This document shows positions 11,114 to 24,490 of a DNA stretch of 64,000 bases, piece after piece (within the stretch, counting starts at the first letter, position 1; each line of letters opens with the position of its first letter). The stretch covers positions 534,488 through 598,487 of the forward strand of contig VXAZ01009368.1 of assembly GCA_013399875.1 (NCBI GenBank), read 5' to 3'. The DNA is from Gymnorhina tibicen (Eukaryota > Chordata > Aves > Passeriformes > Artamidae). The translations under genes were made by a program, and so were the position numbers. The notes under the pieces are model-generated. The model worked only from the letters and a program-made list of their open reading frames with translations, searched no databases and was not told the DNA's origin.

Positions 11114-14100
11114 CTGTTAAAAGAAAAAAGGTTTTAAATAAACATGAGTTGCGTATTGGTATGATCAAGTTGGCTTGTGGCTAGGATACCCTTTGCAAAA
11201 CAAACAACGTCGTGAATAAGACTCTGTGTGTCTTTTGCCTAGTTCTCCCACCCTATAAAAAAAAATGAATGAGTCATCAGCACAAGAAAGTCACAGCTGG
11301 TTCTAATATTGAAAAGGACTATTTTCTTTGGACTCTCCTCCAGCACTAATGTGCTATAAAAATCTATTTGCAAATAGCTGTGCTTCAGTGGAAGCTTTGG
11401 ACCCAAGGGCTCCATGGATTTGTAGTAATCAAGGCAAGAATTTTAACTTGGATAGACTACCGCATTTCTACAGCTACCGATGGCCCATTTGATAAATGCC
11501 TGTACACGCAGTAAACTGGAGCATAATAAGGTAGAGATGGGGCTTTCAGAGTTCCATGAAAATAAAGTTACAAAGATACATGACAAAGTGCTCTTTGTAC
11601 GAGAAGTTTTCAATTATGAGGATATTTTTGAAAGAGCAGGATCTGATTTGTTTAGTTTTTTACATAATTGCATTTAACTTCTGCTAATGCTAGCTCCTAA
11701 CAAATGTTAGTCAGTCTCTGGCTACCAAGAAAACCTGACTCCTGTTCTAGACCTCTGCTTGCTGGACCCACTGTCCCAAACAATGCCCTATTTGAGCTGT
11801 CATGTCTCTAAAAACTACCAGAATGTGGACAGAAATGATTGTCAGTGAACATCAACTCAGTCATGACAAATACAGAACTGCTTTCTAAAATCAGAGAAGA
11901 AAGGTCCTTTCTCAAATTGAAGTGTCTTTTCAACATTTGTTTTCTCTCTCAAATCAAAGAGAGATGTCTTTTAAGCTTCTCCTACAACAGATGCAGTGCA
12001 CAGGTAAAATTCACCCATGTTATCAGGAAAATTACAAATAATAGGGCCAAGCTAGAGTGTAGATGTATTTTTTTCTAGACAGATGCAACTCTAATGCATA
12101 CAACGATTGAGTATGGATGCATAGTGGCATTTATCTTCTTTCTAAAAAATTTATGGTGACACCAGAGAATACTTTTCAGAATATCCTAATAACCATACCA
12201 TTGTGGCACGAAGTCAGTAATGAAACATCTTTCCATAACTCAGCTCAGATACACGTGTGTTGCGTGTCTCTGACTGTATTTTTATTTGCATGTGTTTTAC
12301 AAAACACTTACACATTTCCAGCCATTTATTATGTTTGTGTACGAGTCTTTTTGAGCCCCTTAAAATGCACATGTCCATCTGCACAAATAAAATTTCTTTT
12401 AACACTCACAGATTTTGCTGGTGGTGAATGCACTTCACTACCCTTGTTTTACAGTCCCCAAGCCCCTTGTTAACTTTGTTCCTTTTATGTTCTTTTACAT
12501 GTAGATGTTTGCAACACTTGTTTCAAGATTTCTAGCATGCTAGTAAAAACAGGTCTGTATATGTAACAGATGCACAGGTGCTGCTCAAGACAAATATGCT
12601 AGGTGTGATGGACTGTCACTGGATTTCTCATAATCTTATTTTCACCAGCTTGTGTGCTGCACACTGGCTAGCAGGCCTACTAATGCACTTGGTTGCAGAG
12701 GAACAGATTCCAGGTTCAGTGACAGCTTTACAAAACCACTATCACACCCTTTAGGAAAATGCAAGACCAAAGAAATGCACCTAGATAAACACAGCAACTC
12801 AGATATTGTAAGAAAATACCTTTAACAAGTTCCTGAGCTAGCAAATATTCTCACATGTTTTATATTAGGTTCACTGTGCTAGTACTAACCACAGCACAGC
12901 TGGAAATATGATGGTTGTTGAACACTGAATTTTCCCAATATATCACTGTTATAGAAACACCTGTGCTAAATAATTCCAAGCTCAACCACTGGCAATACAA
13001 CTCCAATAAACCCTGGAGTTGTCTGACTTGTTATAACCTAGGGAAGGGTTATAGCCCTGGTGGCAGGCAGGCTGGAGGCTTTACAGAAGGCAGGTTCCTG
13101 ATCTCAGGCTGGCTTTTCATTGTAGCTCTTCTACAGCACATCTTTGCTACCTCGTTTGCTAAGCACTTTTTTGTCACTTCTGTCCTAGTTTTTTCTTTAC
13201 AAAAGCAATGCCATGGGGTCCATTTGGAACTCTGATTAGTGGCCATGAATATTGTGAATCTCTTTTTGTGTGTTGCTACACTGAGATACACATACTGCAG
13301 CCAATGGAGGATCACCAGTAAGTCCTGCTCTGCACCAGGTGAAGGACTGATGGGTGGGAGGGACTCTACTCCACACTGGTTAGTCCAAAAACTCACTTGG
13401 AGATGGTGACAGCAACCAAAGACACTCCTGGTGGCTACAAATTCAGAGGGAAAACAGAGACTGGTCAGGACTAGTCAGGGTAAGTCAAAGTAGCTTGTTT
13501 GCTAATGGCAGGTTGGTAGCCAGAGAGGGAAACAAGAAGGAGGGATATGAGAATAAGTGGCACCTCCATTTTATTTGACATCTGTTGACATTGTTTTGCT
13601 CTGAACTAATACTTCTGGGCATCAGTTATTTCATGTAATGGGAAACAACTTCTCTTTAAATGGACAGATACTACCTGCACTTATGCTTAGAGTTGCCCGA
13701 ACTTGTTCAACTAAACTGTCTTCATTACCTTTTTTAATGTGTTTTTTCAACACAGTAAAAAAAGTCACCACTTGCTCAGAATCATTTATTTTGTTTGTGT
13801 GCTAATGTCATCGCTAGAATAAGTATCACACTGGAAGACAGAAAAAGTATTCCTGCTGAAATGGTGAAGGGATTTGTATCTGACTTCTCTGTGTTTTGCT
13901 AGTTGCATAGTCATTAACCCTGTGCAGAGTGAGTGCATGAATCCTACAAACTGGGATGGCAGCCCCTCAACCCCCTTTAAAAAACTGCGAACATCTTCAT
14001 AAGGTACCAGTTTGGAGAAGGAAGGTCTGTAGGATTCTTTTGTTCCATGAAGAAACCATTACTAATGATCCACATGATGTGGAATCAGACCTGTAAAGCT

Positions 14101-14778
14101 GAGTGTAATGTAAGAAATGTAAGACATTAACATTCCCCTTTCCGGCCAGATCTCAACTTTACTATTTGACATGAATAACTGTAGTACTTGACTTGTGGAG
14201 GACACAACACCACAAATTGCTACATTACATCAGTTAATGGTTTATTTGTGCTACACTGTCCTGCCACCTGCTTCTCCCCAGCCTATGTAACTTCAACAAA
14301 CGGAGTAAAAAACGCCAAAAATCTTTGCCGATGTTTGTATTTGCAAATTCAAACTAGCACTGGGTTTGATCTGGTCATTCTGAAAATACTCTGATTGTGT
14401 CAAAAGTTGGTGTAAATCACCTTACATTCTTTCTTTGTAAGAAAGAAATACAGAAAACAGAGAACTGTTTTCTTCCTCTTTTCAAAGGACTTTAGAGGGC
14501 CCAAAGTAAGAGCTATGTGTGTTTCAAGGCACACCTCACCAAACCAATGCAGGAACAGACTGTAACTGTACTCCCTGGCTACCCACTCACCATCACAGCG
14601 TCTATGATGTTACTCAAACAATGTAATGAGGCTACAAGGAACTAACACACCCTCACCCACTGTCTCACTGACTTCTGGGGGACTGAGATGCTCAGCTGAG
14701 ACGCTGAGGAACTGCACCTGACTTAGAACAGGATACAAACCTTAGTGCCCACCTTCACTGTTTTCTCCTAGATAAGAA

Positions 14779-14900
14779 AATCATAGAATACCCTGACTTG
14801 GAAGGGACTCTCAAGGACCAAGTCCAAATCCTTGCCCTGCACAGGAGAACCCTGGGCAATCCACAGGAGAACCCTCTGCACAAGACAACACAGAAGATAG
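14779..14900 (-). mobile_element. CR1 LINE 3'-end fragment, minus strand
   Basis: The plus strand reads AAAATCATAGAATACCCTG, then TTGGAAGGGACTCTCAAGGA and CAAGTCCAAATCCTTGCCCT. This is the reverse complement of the well-known bird CR1 3' end, which closes with TTCTATGATT repeats and has the 'guideline' phrase for a few hundred bases of 5'-truncated tail. A 13-base direct repeat, ACAGGAGAACCCT, occurs twice at its far end. The outer boundary is approximate. Confidence 0.8.
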
Positions 14901-17900
14901 GGCTGTTCACTGGCCAGCTCGGTACTTGTGTTACCACTTACCTACTGACTCATGCTTGATGAACTGAAAGTCTTTAAAAACCCAAGACTGAAAAAGGGGT
15001 TTTGAGCCCTGTTATATATCCTTGTGGAGACATGGTAAGCTAGTTCCCATAACACACATCCATTTCCATTGTCACTGACTTCCACAAGTGAGTATTTCAC
15101 ACAGGGACATGCAATGTGATACAGACAGTACCGTTAATTTTCCCAGGATTAATATTTAACAGAGAACAGTATTAGCCTAACTAACTTTTAGCTCAAATAT
15201 TTCAAATCTTGAATGACTTGGTAAAACCCTGCCAGCTAAAAGAGACACTCCTAGTCAGTCACACAGCAGGTCTGGGCTGGCAATTAACTGCAAAGCCCTA
15301 CAGCTGTTCAGAACCTGCAAGCAGTTTCAGCAGAAACAGTCATTTCTTAAATCCAGCAGAGCCATATCAAATAGCAACAATCGTTCTGTCTCAAAACTGT
15401 TCCATGGTGCTGACGTAGCACCCAGTCTTTCAGACTCTCAGCTGGCTAGAATGAAAAACTGTGACTGAATTTGCCATACGCTGAGATTCGCCTATAAATA
15501 AACTGCAGCAATGAAGCCGGAATTTGTGAAATTGTAAACACAAAAGATGATACTCTTTCTATGTACGCTCAGACTCAGAAGCAACATTATTCATTTAAGA
15601 GTCCTGAAGGATCTGGCCCTTGCCCCAAAAAGGTAAAAAAGAATTCAAGTTTGGTTTCTACAGTGAATTTTTAAATGCCTGTTACTTCACAATGCATTAG
15701 GTCAGCTGACAGACAGTTTTAAATAGTCCCCAATTTTGAATATTATAATACGACAGAGGTCACTGTTCTAAATTAGTCTGATAAGCAAATTAATTTCTAA
15801 TTGGTTTTCAGTGGTTTGGTGATGCCTTCTTAGACTCTGAACTCATGTCATTATGTCATCTAATTTAATATGAAGTTCTGAGAACCACGCATTGGCAGCA
15901 GCCCTAGCTGTAAATCAAAGCTTCTTACTCAGAGAGATCAAGGTTATGACATCATACCAAGGCACTGGTGGAAGACAATGGTCCTTCTGTGTGTGTCTGA
16001 ATCTGGGAGAAATATTTCAGCCAGTTCTGCAAGCCTATATTTAAATGAAAGACCTTTCTAGCAGGTAAAAAGTTAATATATCAAACCTAGAAGAAAAATA
16101 ATAAATCATGCACATTCAGTAAAGGGAGTCAGAAAGTGCTCAGGTATAAATTATATGTATTTTTTTGACAATTCTAACAAGTGTGTTTGCTTTTGCACTT
16201 TAGCAATCCAGATGGGTTTTTAAACTTTTTTTGGTTTTTTTAGGGGGGGAAGATGTTATTAAAATATGTGAACTGAAAAAATAAAATTTTATAAATCAAA
16301 CAGATGTTTATCCTGATTAACATTTAACTATCAAATTCCCATTTCCATGCAGTATTATCAGTGTAGACATTTATGGCACTACAATATATTCATTTTACCC
16401 TTAAGTTTGATTGAACCTATCCAACAAAATAGCTTCCTTTCATGGTGCAGACTATGATGTAGTTCCCTGGCACCTGCACACAGATTTTAGCTAAGAGTAT
16501 GAAAATCAAAACACTACTTTTTTCATCATGTGCACACACACATTTCTTTAATTTCTGGACTAAATGTCTGGCAATTCGTAAGAATTTGGGATGAGACTTT
16601 CAAAGAGAGCTGAGGAGTTAGGTATCTAAATCTCCATTACTGAGTTGAGCTCTGAAAGGCTGTTTGTGCCTTTGAAATCCTTCCTTGTCAGTCAGTTTTG
16701 ATACTGGCAGCACACCTTCAGAAGACACTGCATAGTTAACCCCTGCTCCTGTTGCTGCTTTGCTGCTGGTCAACTAGAGACTAGTTAGGGATGTGGACAC
16801 ATCTCCATGTACAGTTTAGCCACTCTGGATTAATGCAAAGACAAAATCCTGGCTGCTGCTGCAGCACTGGCTGGATCCAGCATACTTGAGGCCTCACCCC
16901 TTGTTCTGACTGTGGAGCAATGCTGGGGAGAGGCAAGGGGCTGGCTGCCCTCACAAAACATAAATCCCTGCTTCAGTGGCTGAGAAAAACTTTCTGAAAT
17001 GCCCTGCCAACATATGTGCAGCAGTGGCAATCTCAGTGACAAGGGATGAGCACTCAGTCCCAGGGATCTTGTGAGACAGTCAGCTACAGGGACCCGTGCA
17101 GATGCTGTCTCTGAACTTGGTGTTTTTCCCTAGGCACCTATTAAAGCAAAACATCTCTAAAGGTCAAGCTGCCATCAAGCCTTTGCTTTTAGTTACTAAA
17201 TCCAGCACATGGCGACTGAGACACAAAGGGAGCCTCTTGCTGTCAAGACACTGTAGGCAGCACATGTGTGTGCAGCTTTTATCTGTACAGGTATCTGAAC
17301 TCACCCTCTTCTGCTAGTACACTGCTACTGGTGCTGCTCATCAGGAGGGCTTACTCTAAAACATGTCTGCCTGCCTGCTCTTTTTGTGTATAGATTTTTA
17401 CAGGTTCAGATGAATATGTACAGTTTTATACAAGAATAGCTCCAGGGAGAGTTGGAAGCCTTGCACATACACCTCACCATATAATCTCGGACAGTGCCGT
17501 TATCAGATTTGGAAGTGCTTTCCAGCTAACTCATTTGCTAAGTGCTTTTCAACAGCTGTTAAACTGTTAGGTTATTCCACACATATTTATGAGACAGAAG
17601 ATTATATATGGTAGCTTGTTGCATGCACTGCTAAACCAGGCAGGGAGAAGTAGAAGGTAGGTACAGGGCATTTTGGGTTGTGCTAGTACAGAAGATTATG
17701 CATTAGCTTTCTTTCAAAAGAAAGAGATGAAAATCCTTAAAAGGCACAATTCTCCACCACAACACTTTGTTAAATCCTACAATGTTGAATAGGAAAATCA
17801 AGTCCTGTGATATGCCCACTTGGGCCGCTCTACTGCTGCTTCCAGTGAGGTGCAGCACCTGGCTCCACTACTGCCTTCAGCTGGAGGTTTAACTGTGCAC

Positions 17901-18193
17901 AACACCCAGGCTGCACTGGCCAAGGCTTTCTATGTCATCTCTCTCAGACATGTTAAAATCCACTGGGCTGAGGTCTTTTTAGATGATGCTACACAACATT
18001 ACACCACCAGTGCTGACTTTACCCCTGCTTGCATGTGAACTCACTGGGAAGCAAGGGAAGGAGTCCTCAAAATGCTCATGCAGAAGAATTCATTGGCCAA
18101 AACTACAGGCTGGGTTTTTTTTATCTGAAGGGGAATGTTTGAAAAGGGAGGTACTGACAAAAGACTATTTTATGCACTGGAAGTTAGCTATTA

Positions 18194-18199
18194 TGGGTG
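18194..18199. repeat. Target-site duplication, 5' copy (TGGGTG)
   Basis: Six bases directly before the LTR, identical to the six directly after it. Confidence 0.82.
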
Positions 18200-18721
18200 T
18201 GTTGTAGTCCCCGAGCCACCAGCTGGGATGGCTGGAGAACTAGGGGGCTCAGCAGCTCAGTGGTGGGTGAATTCAGAGATCTAACACCCCCCACAAGACA
18301 GCTGGCCAGGATCCCCTCACCTGGTCTTGTGACCTGTGTGAGGAGGGTCCCCCTGGTTGGTCAGCAGCCAGTCAGTCACTCTAACCTTGGATCACACCAC
18401 ATTGGCCCTCAGCTGTTGTCCCTCCCCTGTCTGTATCCCTTGATAAGGAACTTGGCGGGCGGAGCCCGCTCTCTTGCTACCTGGCCAGCCTGCGTGCCGG
18501 TCAGAAATAAAACATCGGATCCCTCGCAAGAGCCATCTCTGGACTCTTTACTTCTGATACCGCTCGAGCTAGCAAGCTCTGTGTGGGCTTGGCCGCGTGC
18601 CTCCATCGCACGGGTCGGAGAGAAGCTGTATGCGAGGTGCCGACACCGCCAGGAGTTCCTGAGCCAGGAATTCTTAGGGAAAAGCAACAGCTTCCTCCAC
18701 CAGCCAGGCCGCACAGTGGCA
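18200..18721 (+). mobile_element. Solo LTR of an ERVK-type endogenous retrovirus
   Basis: A 522-base element begins TGTTGTAGTCCCCGAGCC and ends CCGCACAGTGGCA, so it has the TG...CA ends of an LTR. It is bounded by perfect 6-base direct repeats TGGGTG at 18194-18199 and 18722-18727, the target-site length typical of the ERVK class. An AATAAA poly(A) signal lies at 18506-18511, with U5-like sequence after it. No gag, pol or env sequence lies on either side, so it is a solo LTR left by recombination. It is more GC-rich than its surroundings and is antisense to NFATC1. The subfamily was not identified; an open frame of 190 codons across it is not a retroviral gene. Confidence 0.85.
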
Positions 18722-18727
18722 TGGGTG
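18722..18727. repeat. Target-site duplication, 3' copy (TGGGTG)
   Basis: Six bases directly after the LTR end CA, identical to the copy at 18194-18199. Confidence 0.82.
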
Positions 18728-19869
18728 ATCATTGCTGATGGTCAGACACAGCCAGGGACCTCTACATAGTGCTTGTCCATCCCTGCCTATCTCAGGGACA
18801 TCACACTTGTGATGCTTTTTCCTGGCCTTCCAGGTGAAGATGCAGCATGACACAGAGGCAGTGTTCTGCCTCTATATATAGATCAAGACAGACTCCGTCT
18901 GCAGGTCGGATGCAGCTGGCTAGGCTCTGTCTGACTGCTGAAAATGGATATCACCTGGATGAAGTGTGGGCAATGGATGAAGCATGGGCAGCTCCAGCGG
19001 GTACCCAGCACCTGAGAGTGTAATGCTGGTGAGTGCATCCTCTGCTCCGCCACAGACCTCCCATGGCTCCTGGATGGGAGTGGAGGGGCTGGTGCACCCA
19101 ACGACAATGAACTTTGTGATTGCCTTAAATGAGAACAGGACTCTGACAAAACCACACCTGCTTTGAGTTATTCTGCTAAATGTCAAAAGTAACAATCAGC
19201 CACTGAGTAGCCAAAACGAAATAAGCTGTGTCAGTGTATAGTGTAAAATGAGTAACCGTGATTCCTATTTTCACCTAAAATAAAGTCCCCTGGGGCCAAC
19301 CTTTCACTCCATCCCTTCTGTTGCCCTGTCCTGCCATGTGATGGCTTTGCAGCAGTCCAGATGCTCCTGGGGGATGGAAATACCTCCACCAGGTCCAAGG
19401 CTCCAGGCCTGACTCAGCCACACTCAGTACCTTTGTCGAGGTGCTACTGTGGTCATACCGCACCAGCCACCGGTTACGGTCCTTTCACAACGCAGGCCCC
19501 AAATCACCATCATTTTGCATAAAGGACTAGGCTACTAAATTTGCTGACCTCAAGCAGGAAAATTCAACAAATACTGAGAGGTGAGAGCTTGTCAGGAGAC
19601 AATCAGCACAAGCCACATGCTGTGTCACATTAGAGTGGCAACACTTTGCATCCTCATTTTGTAGTTTTCTGCTAAGGGGGCTGATGTAATCTTTTAACTT
19701 AGAGAGTGAGGTGTGGGTGGAAGAGCTGAGGTGAAACAGAGGCATGGCTGCTCAATGCAGCCATGAGAAAAGTGTTGTTGCACCCATCTGTATGGTGGGG
19801 AGGGGATAATTTTAGAGCAGAGACAGGAAGTCAGGAGGATGCTGACAATGATGTGCAATGGGCAGTACA

Positions 19870-19966
19870 GATGTACACCAACGGGTGGTCCTGCAATGAG
19901 TGGGGAATTGGACTTAATGATTCTTACGGGTCCCTTCCAACTTGAGATATTCTATGATTCTATTCT
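19870..19966 (+). mobile_element. CR1 LINE 3'-end fragment, plus strand
   Basis: The stretch reads GGGGAATTGGACTTAATGAT, then GGGTCCCTTCCAACTTGAGA and TATTCTATGATTCTATTC. These are the CR1 phrases 'TTGGACT..ATGATC' and 'GGTCCCTTCCAAC', followed by the terminal TTCTATGATTC repeat, in the plus orientation. The 5' limit is unclear; the copy is heavily 5'-truncated, as is usual for CR1. Confidence 0.85.
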
Positions 19967-22900
19967 ACAGTGTTAAGAGTTTCACTTCTGTGCCACTGGG
20001 CTGTAAACCACAATATTAAGGCACATCTAGTCATCACAGGCAGGCTCTCAGCACAACTCCACACCCACAGATTCAAAGGACTTCCATCCCCACCAAGTCA
20101 CTGCAGCCAGGTTTTCAGAGGAGCAAAACACCTTGGAGACTTGTGCAGAAGACTGCAGGGAGGCAAAGGAATTGCAGAAAAGCTGGCTCTGTGAGTGAAG
20201 GCTGTGGAGGGGGAAATCTGGCCATGTGGGTAGTGAAACGCATCTCAAAGTAAAAGTTACCCAGAATATCAACACCATTTTAATAAATACTAGAAGCAAC
20301 GAAATGATCTTTTAATAATGCTTTGACAATTAAGAAGCCTGACAGAAACAGAAACTGGAAATACTTCATCATCAACTCTTTGCAAAAGTGTATTTTTCAT
20401 TCCAGTAAAAGAAACACATCAACTTTCCTTTTTCCTTTTTATTAAATATTTCCTAGACAAACTAGCCTGTCTTTGGTTAGTCAAATATCACTACTTGTCT
20501 AAATAAAATTCAAAGAAAAACTTTCCTGTGTTCAACATTCTTGATATCAATACTTGTTGGATTACAGAAAACATAGAGAGCACTCGCTCCAATCTGCAAA
20601 AAGAAGTTCTTGAACACATTTCTTCTATTTTTTTGTACCTACTTAAAAGAAATCAAAACAGTCAGACATCTAATCCTTATCATTCATTGTTTAAAGTCTT
20701 CTGAGCAGGAAAACTTCTTCAGCTTTCTTAGCAGATGAAAACACAGGATTTGGAACCACAGCATACACACCTGTGTGCTTCGTCAGACTCTCCAGGTTAG
20801 TTTAACCCTGAAATGCTAGTGCTTACACCTGGTGATTTCAGAAGACTGTTCCTCCTGTTTCAAATGCATATATGGGCCAGTGATATAATAAATTCATAGA
20901 AGCAAAATGATACACAGTCATGAACAGAAATTGAAACAAAGCATTCTTCTAGAGGGTAGGATTCTTAAGTGCAGTATTTGCCAAGGGTTTTCCAAAATGT
21001 TCTGCTGCACATAATGGAGCTGCAGATCCCCTCTGCACAGAGCTGCAGCAGAAGAGGCGCTTTAAAAGCTGAACATCCAAGGGTCTGCTCACTGTGCTCT
21101 GCTCAGACTCCTGACTGCAATGCCTGGTCCAGAGCCTTCCTCCTCAAATTCTGATGGGATGTGGCAATGCAAAGCGTATCAGTACTTACCATATGACCTG
21201 CACGAATTCACCTGTGCCAGAATGGTATGGAAACTACTTATATTTCTGCACCAGGCATGTCTGTGGAGGAGTCTCAAGAGCCTATAGTGTGCAGGCTCCT
21301 GGACAAAACTGATATGCAATTGTTCAGTGATGCATTTGAAGTAATACTAAAAAAAATGACATTACAGTCATTTCTGTACAATATAGGCTAATACAGGATT
21401 CAGGAGTTGCTCAAATTTAGCAGAACAGTAAATCAAAATTTCAGTTAAAAGTGGATTAGGAGTACTTAGGTTTACAGTTTATCCCAAGCCAAAGACTTAA
21501 GCAAGCCCGTTCTCAAGACCGTGGCTCCTTTTGTAAAGCATCTACTTTCTGTTTTGCTTTGTTATTTAAACTTTTCATTTACAGAGCAGTAAGATTTTCG
21601 TTTTTACAGCAATTTTTTTATTTCTGAAGCAGGAACTCATCTTCACCAAGTAAGTCCCTGCTCTGCGAAACACTTGAGCTAACAGAGGGAAGGTACAATC
21701 CTACCACATCTCTGCAGCATGGGAGAAGCCCTGTGGCGGCGAAATAACACTGCTGGAGATGGCAGCTTGTGCTGGCTGCATGTCACAGAGCTGTACTCCA
21801 TGGAGACGCTATAGGACCATCCATGGGAGGTGGGATGAGTGAGGTCACGTGTCCCTGGATCCACTGGCTGTTTTCCCCTACGGAATGAGGAGAAATAGGA
21901 GCTACAGGAAAAAACACCTACTGCCCTTTGGTGGGAGTGGGAGCTGCACAGCGAGCCCATGGCTGTCCCACTGCTCTGTGTGTGCCCACAACCAGCCCAG
22001 GAGCATAGCCAGGGAGCTCACACAATATTTAAGCTTTAGTCCATATTTGGTATTTTGCTTTGGCACAGTCCAGTTGAGCTGTAAAATATATGTCTGATGT
22101 GCATCATGAAGCTTTTAAAAGCTCCCTTACGCAGAAATACCTGCAAAACTACGGCAGGCACTGAAATGTAGCATTTGATTAGTCCTACAGCACAGAAGGA
22201 GAAGCAGCTTACAGGATACTGTCTCATTTGTGTAAAACCACATCTTACACTTAATGATCACTCTGGCATTTGCTTGTCAAAACCCTACACCTTCTCTGTT
22301 TGTGTGATTTGTTTAAACAACAGACAAAGTGTTACCTGGGCCAAAATCATGCTTATCTCATCTACATTTTTTTACACTGATCACCCAGTGGTTCTTGACT
22401 CAGGTATTTTTTTCTTCATGAGCTAAACTTCAGTTCTCTACAATGTCTTGAAACAGTAAAAGAATATTGTGACTGAAATCAAATAAAGCCTAAAATGACT
22501 TCTAGAAATAAAGCAGCGTAAATGACTGATTCAGTCACTATACATGGTTCCTAAATACATAGCTGAGGTGATTGTATCTATCTTTGAAAGGCATGATGGA
22601 AAAAAATATCAGCCACATAAGGGCAAAACCTTACAGCTGTAACACAGGCATTACAACGCAAACATAATAAAAACATACTATACTATTAATTCTGATGATT
22701 GCAGAAGCACATTCACTTTTACCACTGTTGTGGGAGAGGCTGCAAAGAACGCAACATGTTTTTCAATTACCTATATGCATATATACATATGTATTAAGAG
22801 AATGTGAGTGGAGAACCGAACAGGAATGGAAGGAAAATTTACTAGGAATACCTGCTTTTCTTTACCCTACCCTGGTGTTACATTTTTTCTTTCAGGTTCC

Positions 22901-24363
22901 CTTACACTGAAATGAAAAGATTTCACTTGAATTTAAATTGGTACAGCAGACTAAACAAGATTCCTAATGTTTTCAACAATTACCATAATTAAAGATGTCT
23001 TTGCAGAATAAAGCCTAGGCTGGTTCTGTCACTAGGTCTGCTGTCACTACGTATATATTCCCATCTCTTCACATCACATGAAACATCAAATGTTCCAAAC
23101 ACAGAACGGTGATAGCATAAAACAACTCTGCAGGAGTGCACACTGTTCCCAGGGTTTAGAATACAATGGTAAAAAAGGGCCTATGTAAAGGCTGGAGGGA
23201 AGATGCTGCTTAATAAACAGAAGTTAACAAGAGGCCTGAATCTGAAATATTTATGAGGGTAACTTGGGTGACAAGGCAATACCTGATTGCCTCTGCAACT
23301 GATTTTTGTTGCTGAAAAGTGTTGTGAAAGAGAATAACAACTCTTTTTCTTTCCAATTTAAGAGATGAACAGTCTTTAAATATACACAGACATCCCCACT
23401 GGGGATGAAGTTTGCATAAGTAGGCTGATTCAGTGAAGCATAGCTACACAGAACATATGCAATAAGCACTCTGTTGCCATGTCAGGTTTCCTGTACTCTT
23501 ATTTTAAATTAAAGTCCCAATAAAAGTGCATGCATGCTAACTGGGTGAAATTCCAAATGTATACTTTATGGGATTTCACCTACAAAAATTTAGCATGTCT
23601 TTTCATGTCACATGACATGACTTGAGTGTTGCTTTGTGGGTATTTCCCACAGAAGGATTATTTTTGCTTGGAAAGTCTACAAAAAAGCATAACCAATAAT
23701 TTTTTCTAATTCCTCTTCCTTCCAAAACAACAATGACAAAGCAACCACCCTTCTTTTCCTACTTTCCCCCAAGGAGTGTTCTCAGTATAAGAGCCATTTC
23801 AAATAATAATAATAAAAAAAAAATCAAAATTTACTAGCTACTAAAATTTTCATACAAGCCTGCCTGGAATTCAGCTATCATGAGTGACTTTATTGTTACT
23901 TCACAGGTACCAATATAAGCTCAAAAAAAAAAAAAATACTGGCACACATTTCTGAACATGTCCCATCCATGAAGCATTTTGCATGGAGCGCTCTGACCTT
24001 TACACACATTGTCCATCTCAATTTTCACCTTGTACAAGGCAGCAAGGTGTGAGATGACTGCAAGGAGAAACCACACACCACCTCCAGCTCAGAGCCCAGC
24101 ATGCTTAAAATGTTGTGGTGTGAATTCAGGAATGTTATTCAAATGCAATTTACCCTCTGGGGTTAGGAAGTCAGGGCAAGGGTTTACTGCAGCTTAGCAG
24201 AGAGCTCAGTGCCTTCACAAACATGTGAGTTTGTGCTGTGGCTCTTCAGCTCCCAAAAGCAGAAGCCCTTTTTTCAACAGGTCTCTGCCACCAATGCAAA
24301 TGGAAATAATCTGCAGAGGCGGTCTCTTGTGTAGGCAGCAGAGACAAAGGCAGCTCTCCTGGA

Positions 24364-24369
24364 TTTATT
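24364..24369 (-). promoter_or_regulatory. NFATC1: Proximal poly(A) signal (AATAAA) for the short NFATC1 isoform
   Basis: TTTATT on the plus strand is AATAAA on the gene strand. It starts 75 bases after the read-through stop codon and is followed on the gene strand by a T- and G-containing stretch (TTTGTCTCTG) about 20 to 35 bases on. It matches the position of the inducible proximal poly(A) site (pA1) described downstream of exon 9 in mammals. Confidence 0.72.
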
Positions 24370-24443
24370 CTCACTCTCATAGCACCAGGTATATGTCCAA
24401 AATATTTGAATTACTAAAGAATTATCAGAACCATGTATCATCA

Positions 24444-24490
24444 TTATCTCTCATTTTTACTAGCAGAGATAAGTAATTTTTTTTTGTTAC
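24444..24490 (-). CDS. NFATC1: NFATC1 short-isoform tail (read-through of exon 9 into the intron)
   Basis: If the exon 9 donor is not used, the frame continues for [15 protein letters not shown] (first codon completed by the last base of exon 9) and stops at TAA (positions 24446-24444). In mammals the short NFATc1/A isoform ends in the same way after PAN, with a tail that also begins GN but is otherwise different as I remember it. The three Lys codons come from an A9 run right after the donor. A poly(A) signal lies 75 bases past the stop. The structure is seen directly; use of this isoform in this species is inferred from mammals. The short isoform is expected to lack the exon 10 activation region and its two SUMO-consensus lysines. 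Confidence 0.82.

Larger units (their letters stand above)
11114..24490 (-). other. NFATC1: NFATC1 intron 9 (long-isoform intron)
   Basis: About 13.4 kb lies between the weak exon 9 donor and the exon 10 acceptor. Its first 150 bases on the gene strand carry the short-isoform tail, stop codon and poly(A) signal. Other contents are an ERVK solo LTR at 18200-18721 and CR1 tails near 14779-14900 and 19870-19966. The remainder is AT-rich intronic sequence with only short homopolymer and ATA runs (for example 23806-23822 and 23924-23936), and I saw no further exon. Confidence 0.9.

Noticed and set aside
18197..18769. 190-codon plus-strand open frame
   Set aside because: It coincides with the ERVK solo LTR and extends past both ends of it, so it is an accidental frame in non-coding LTR sequence.
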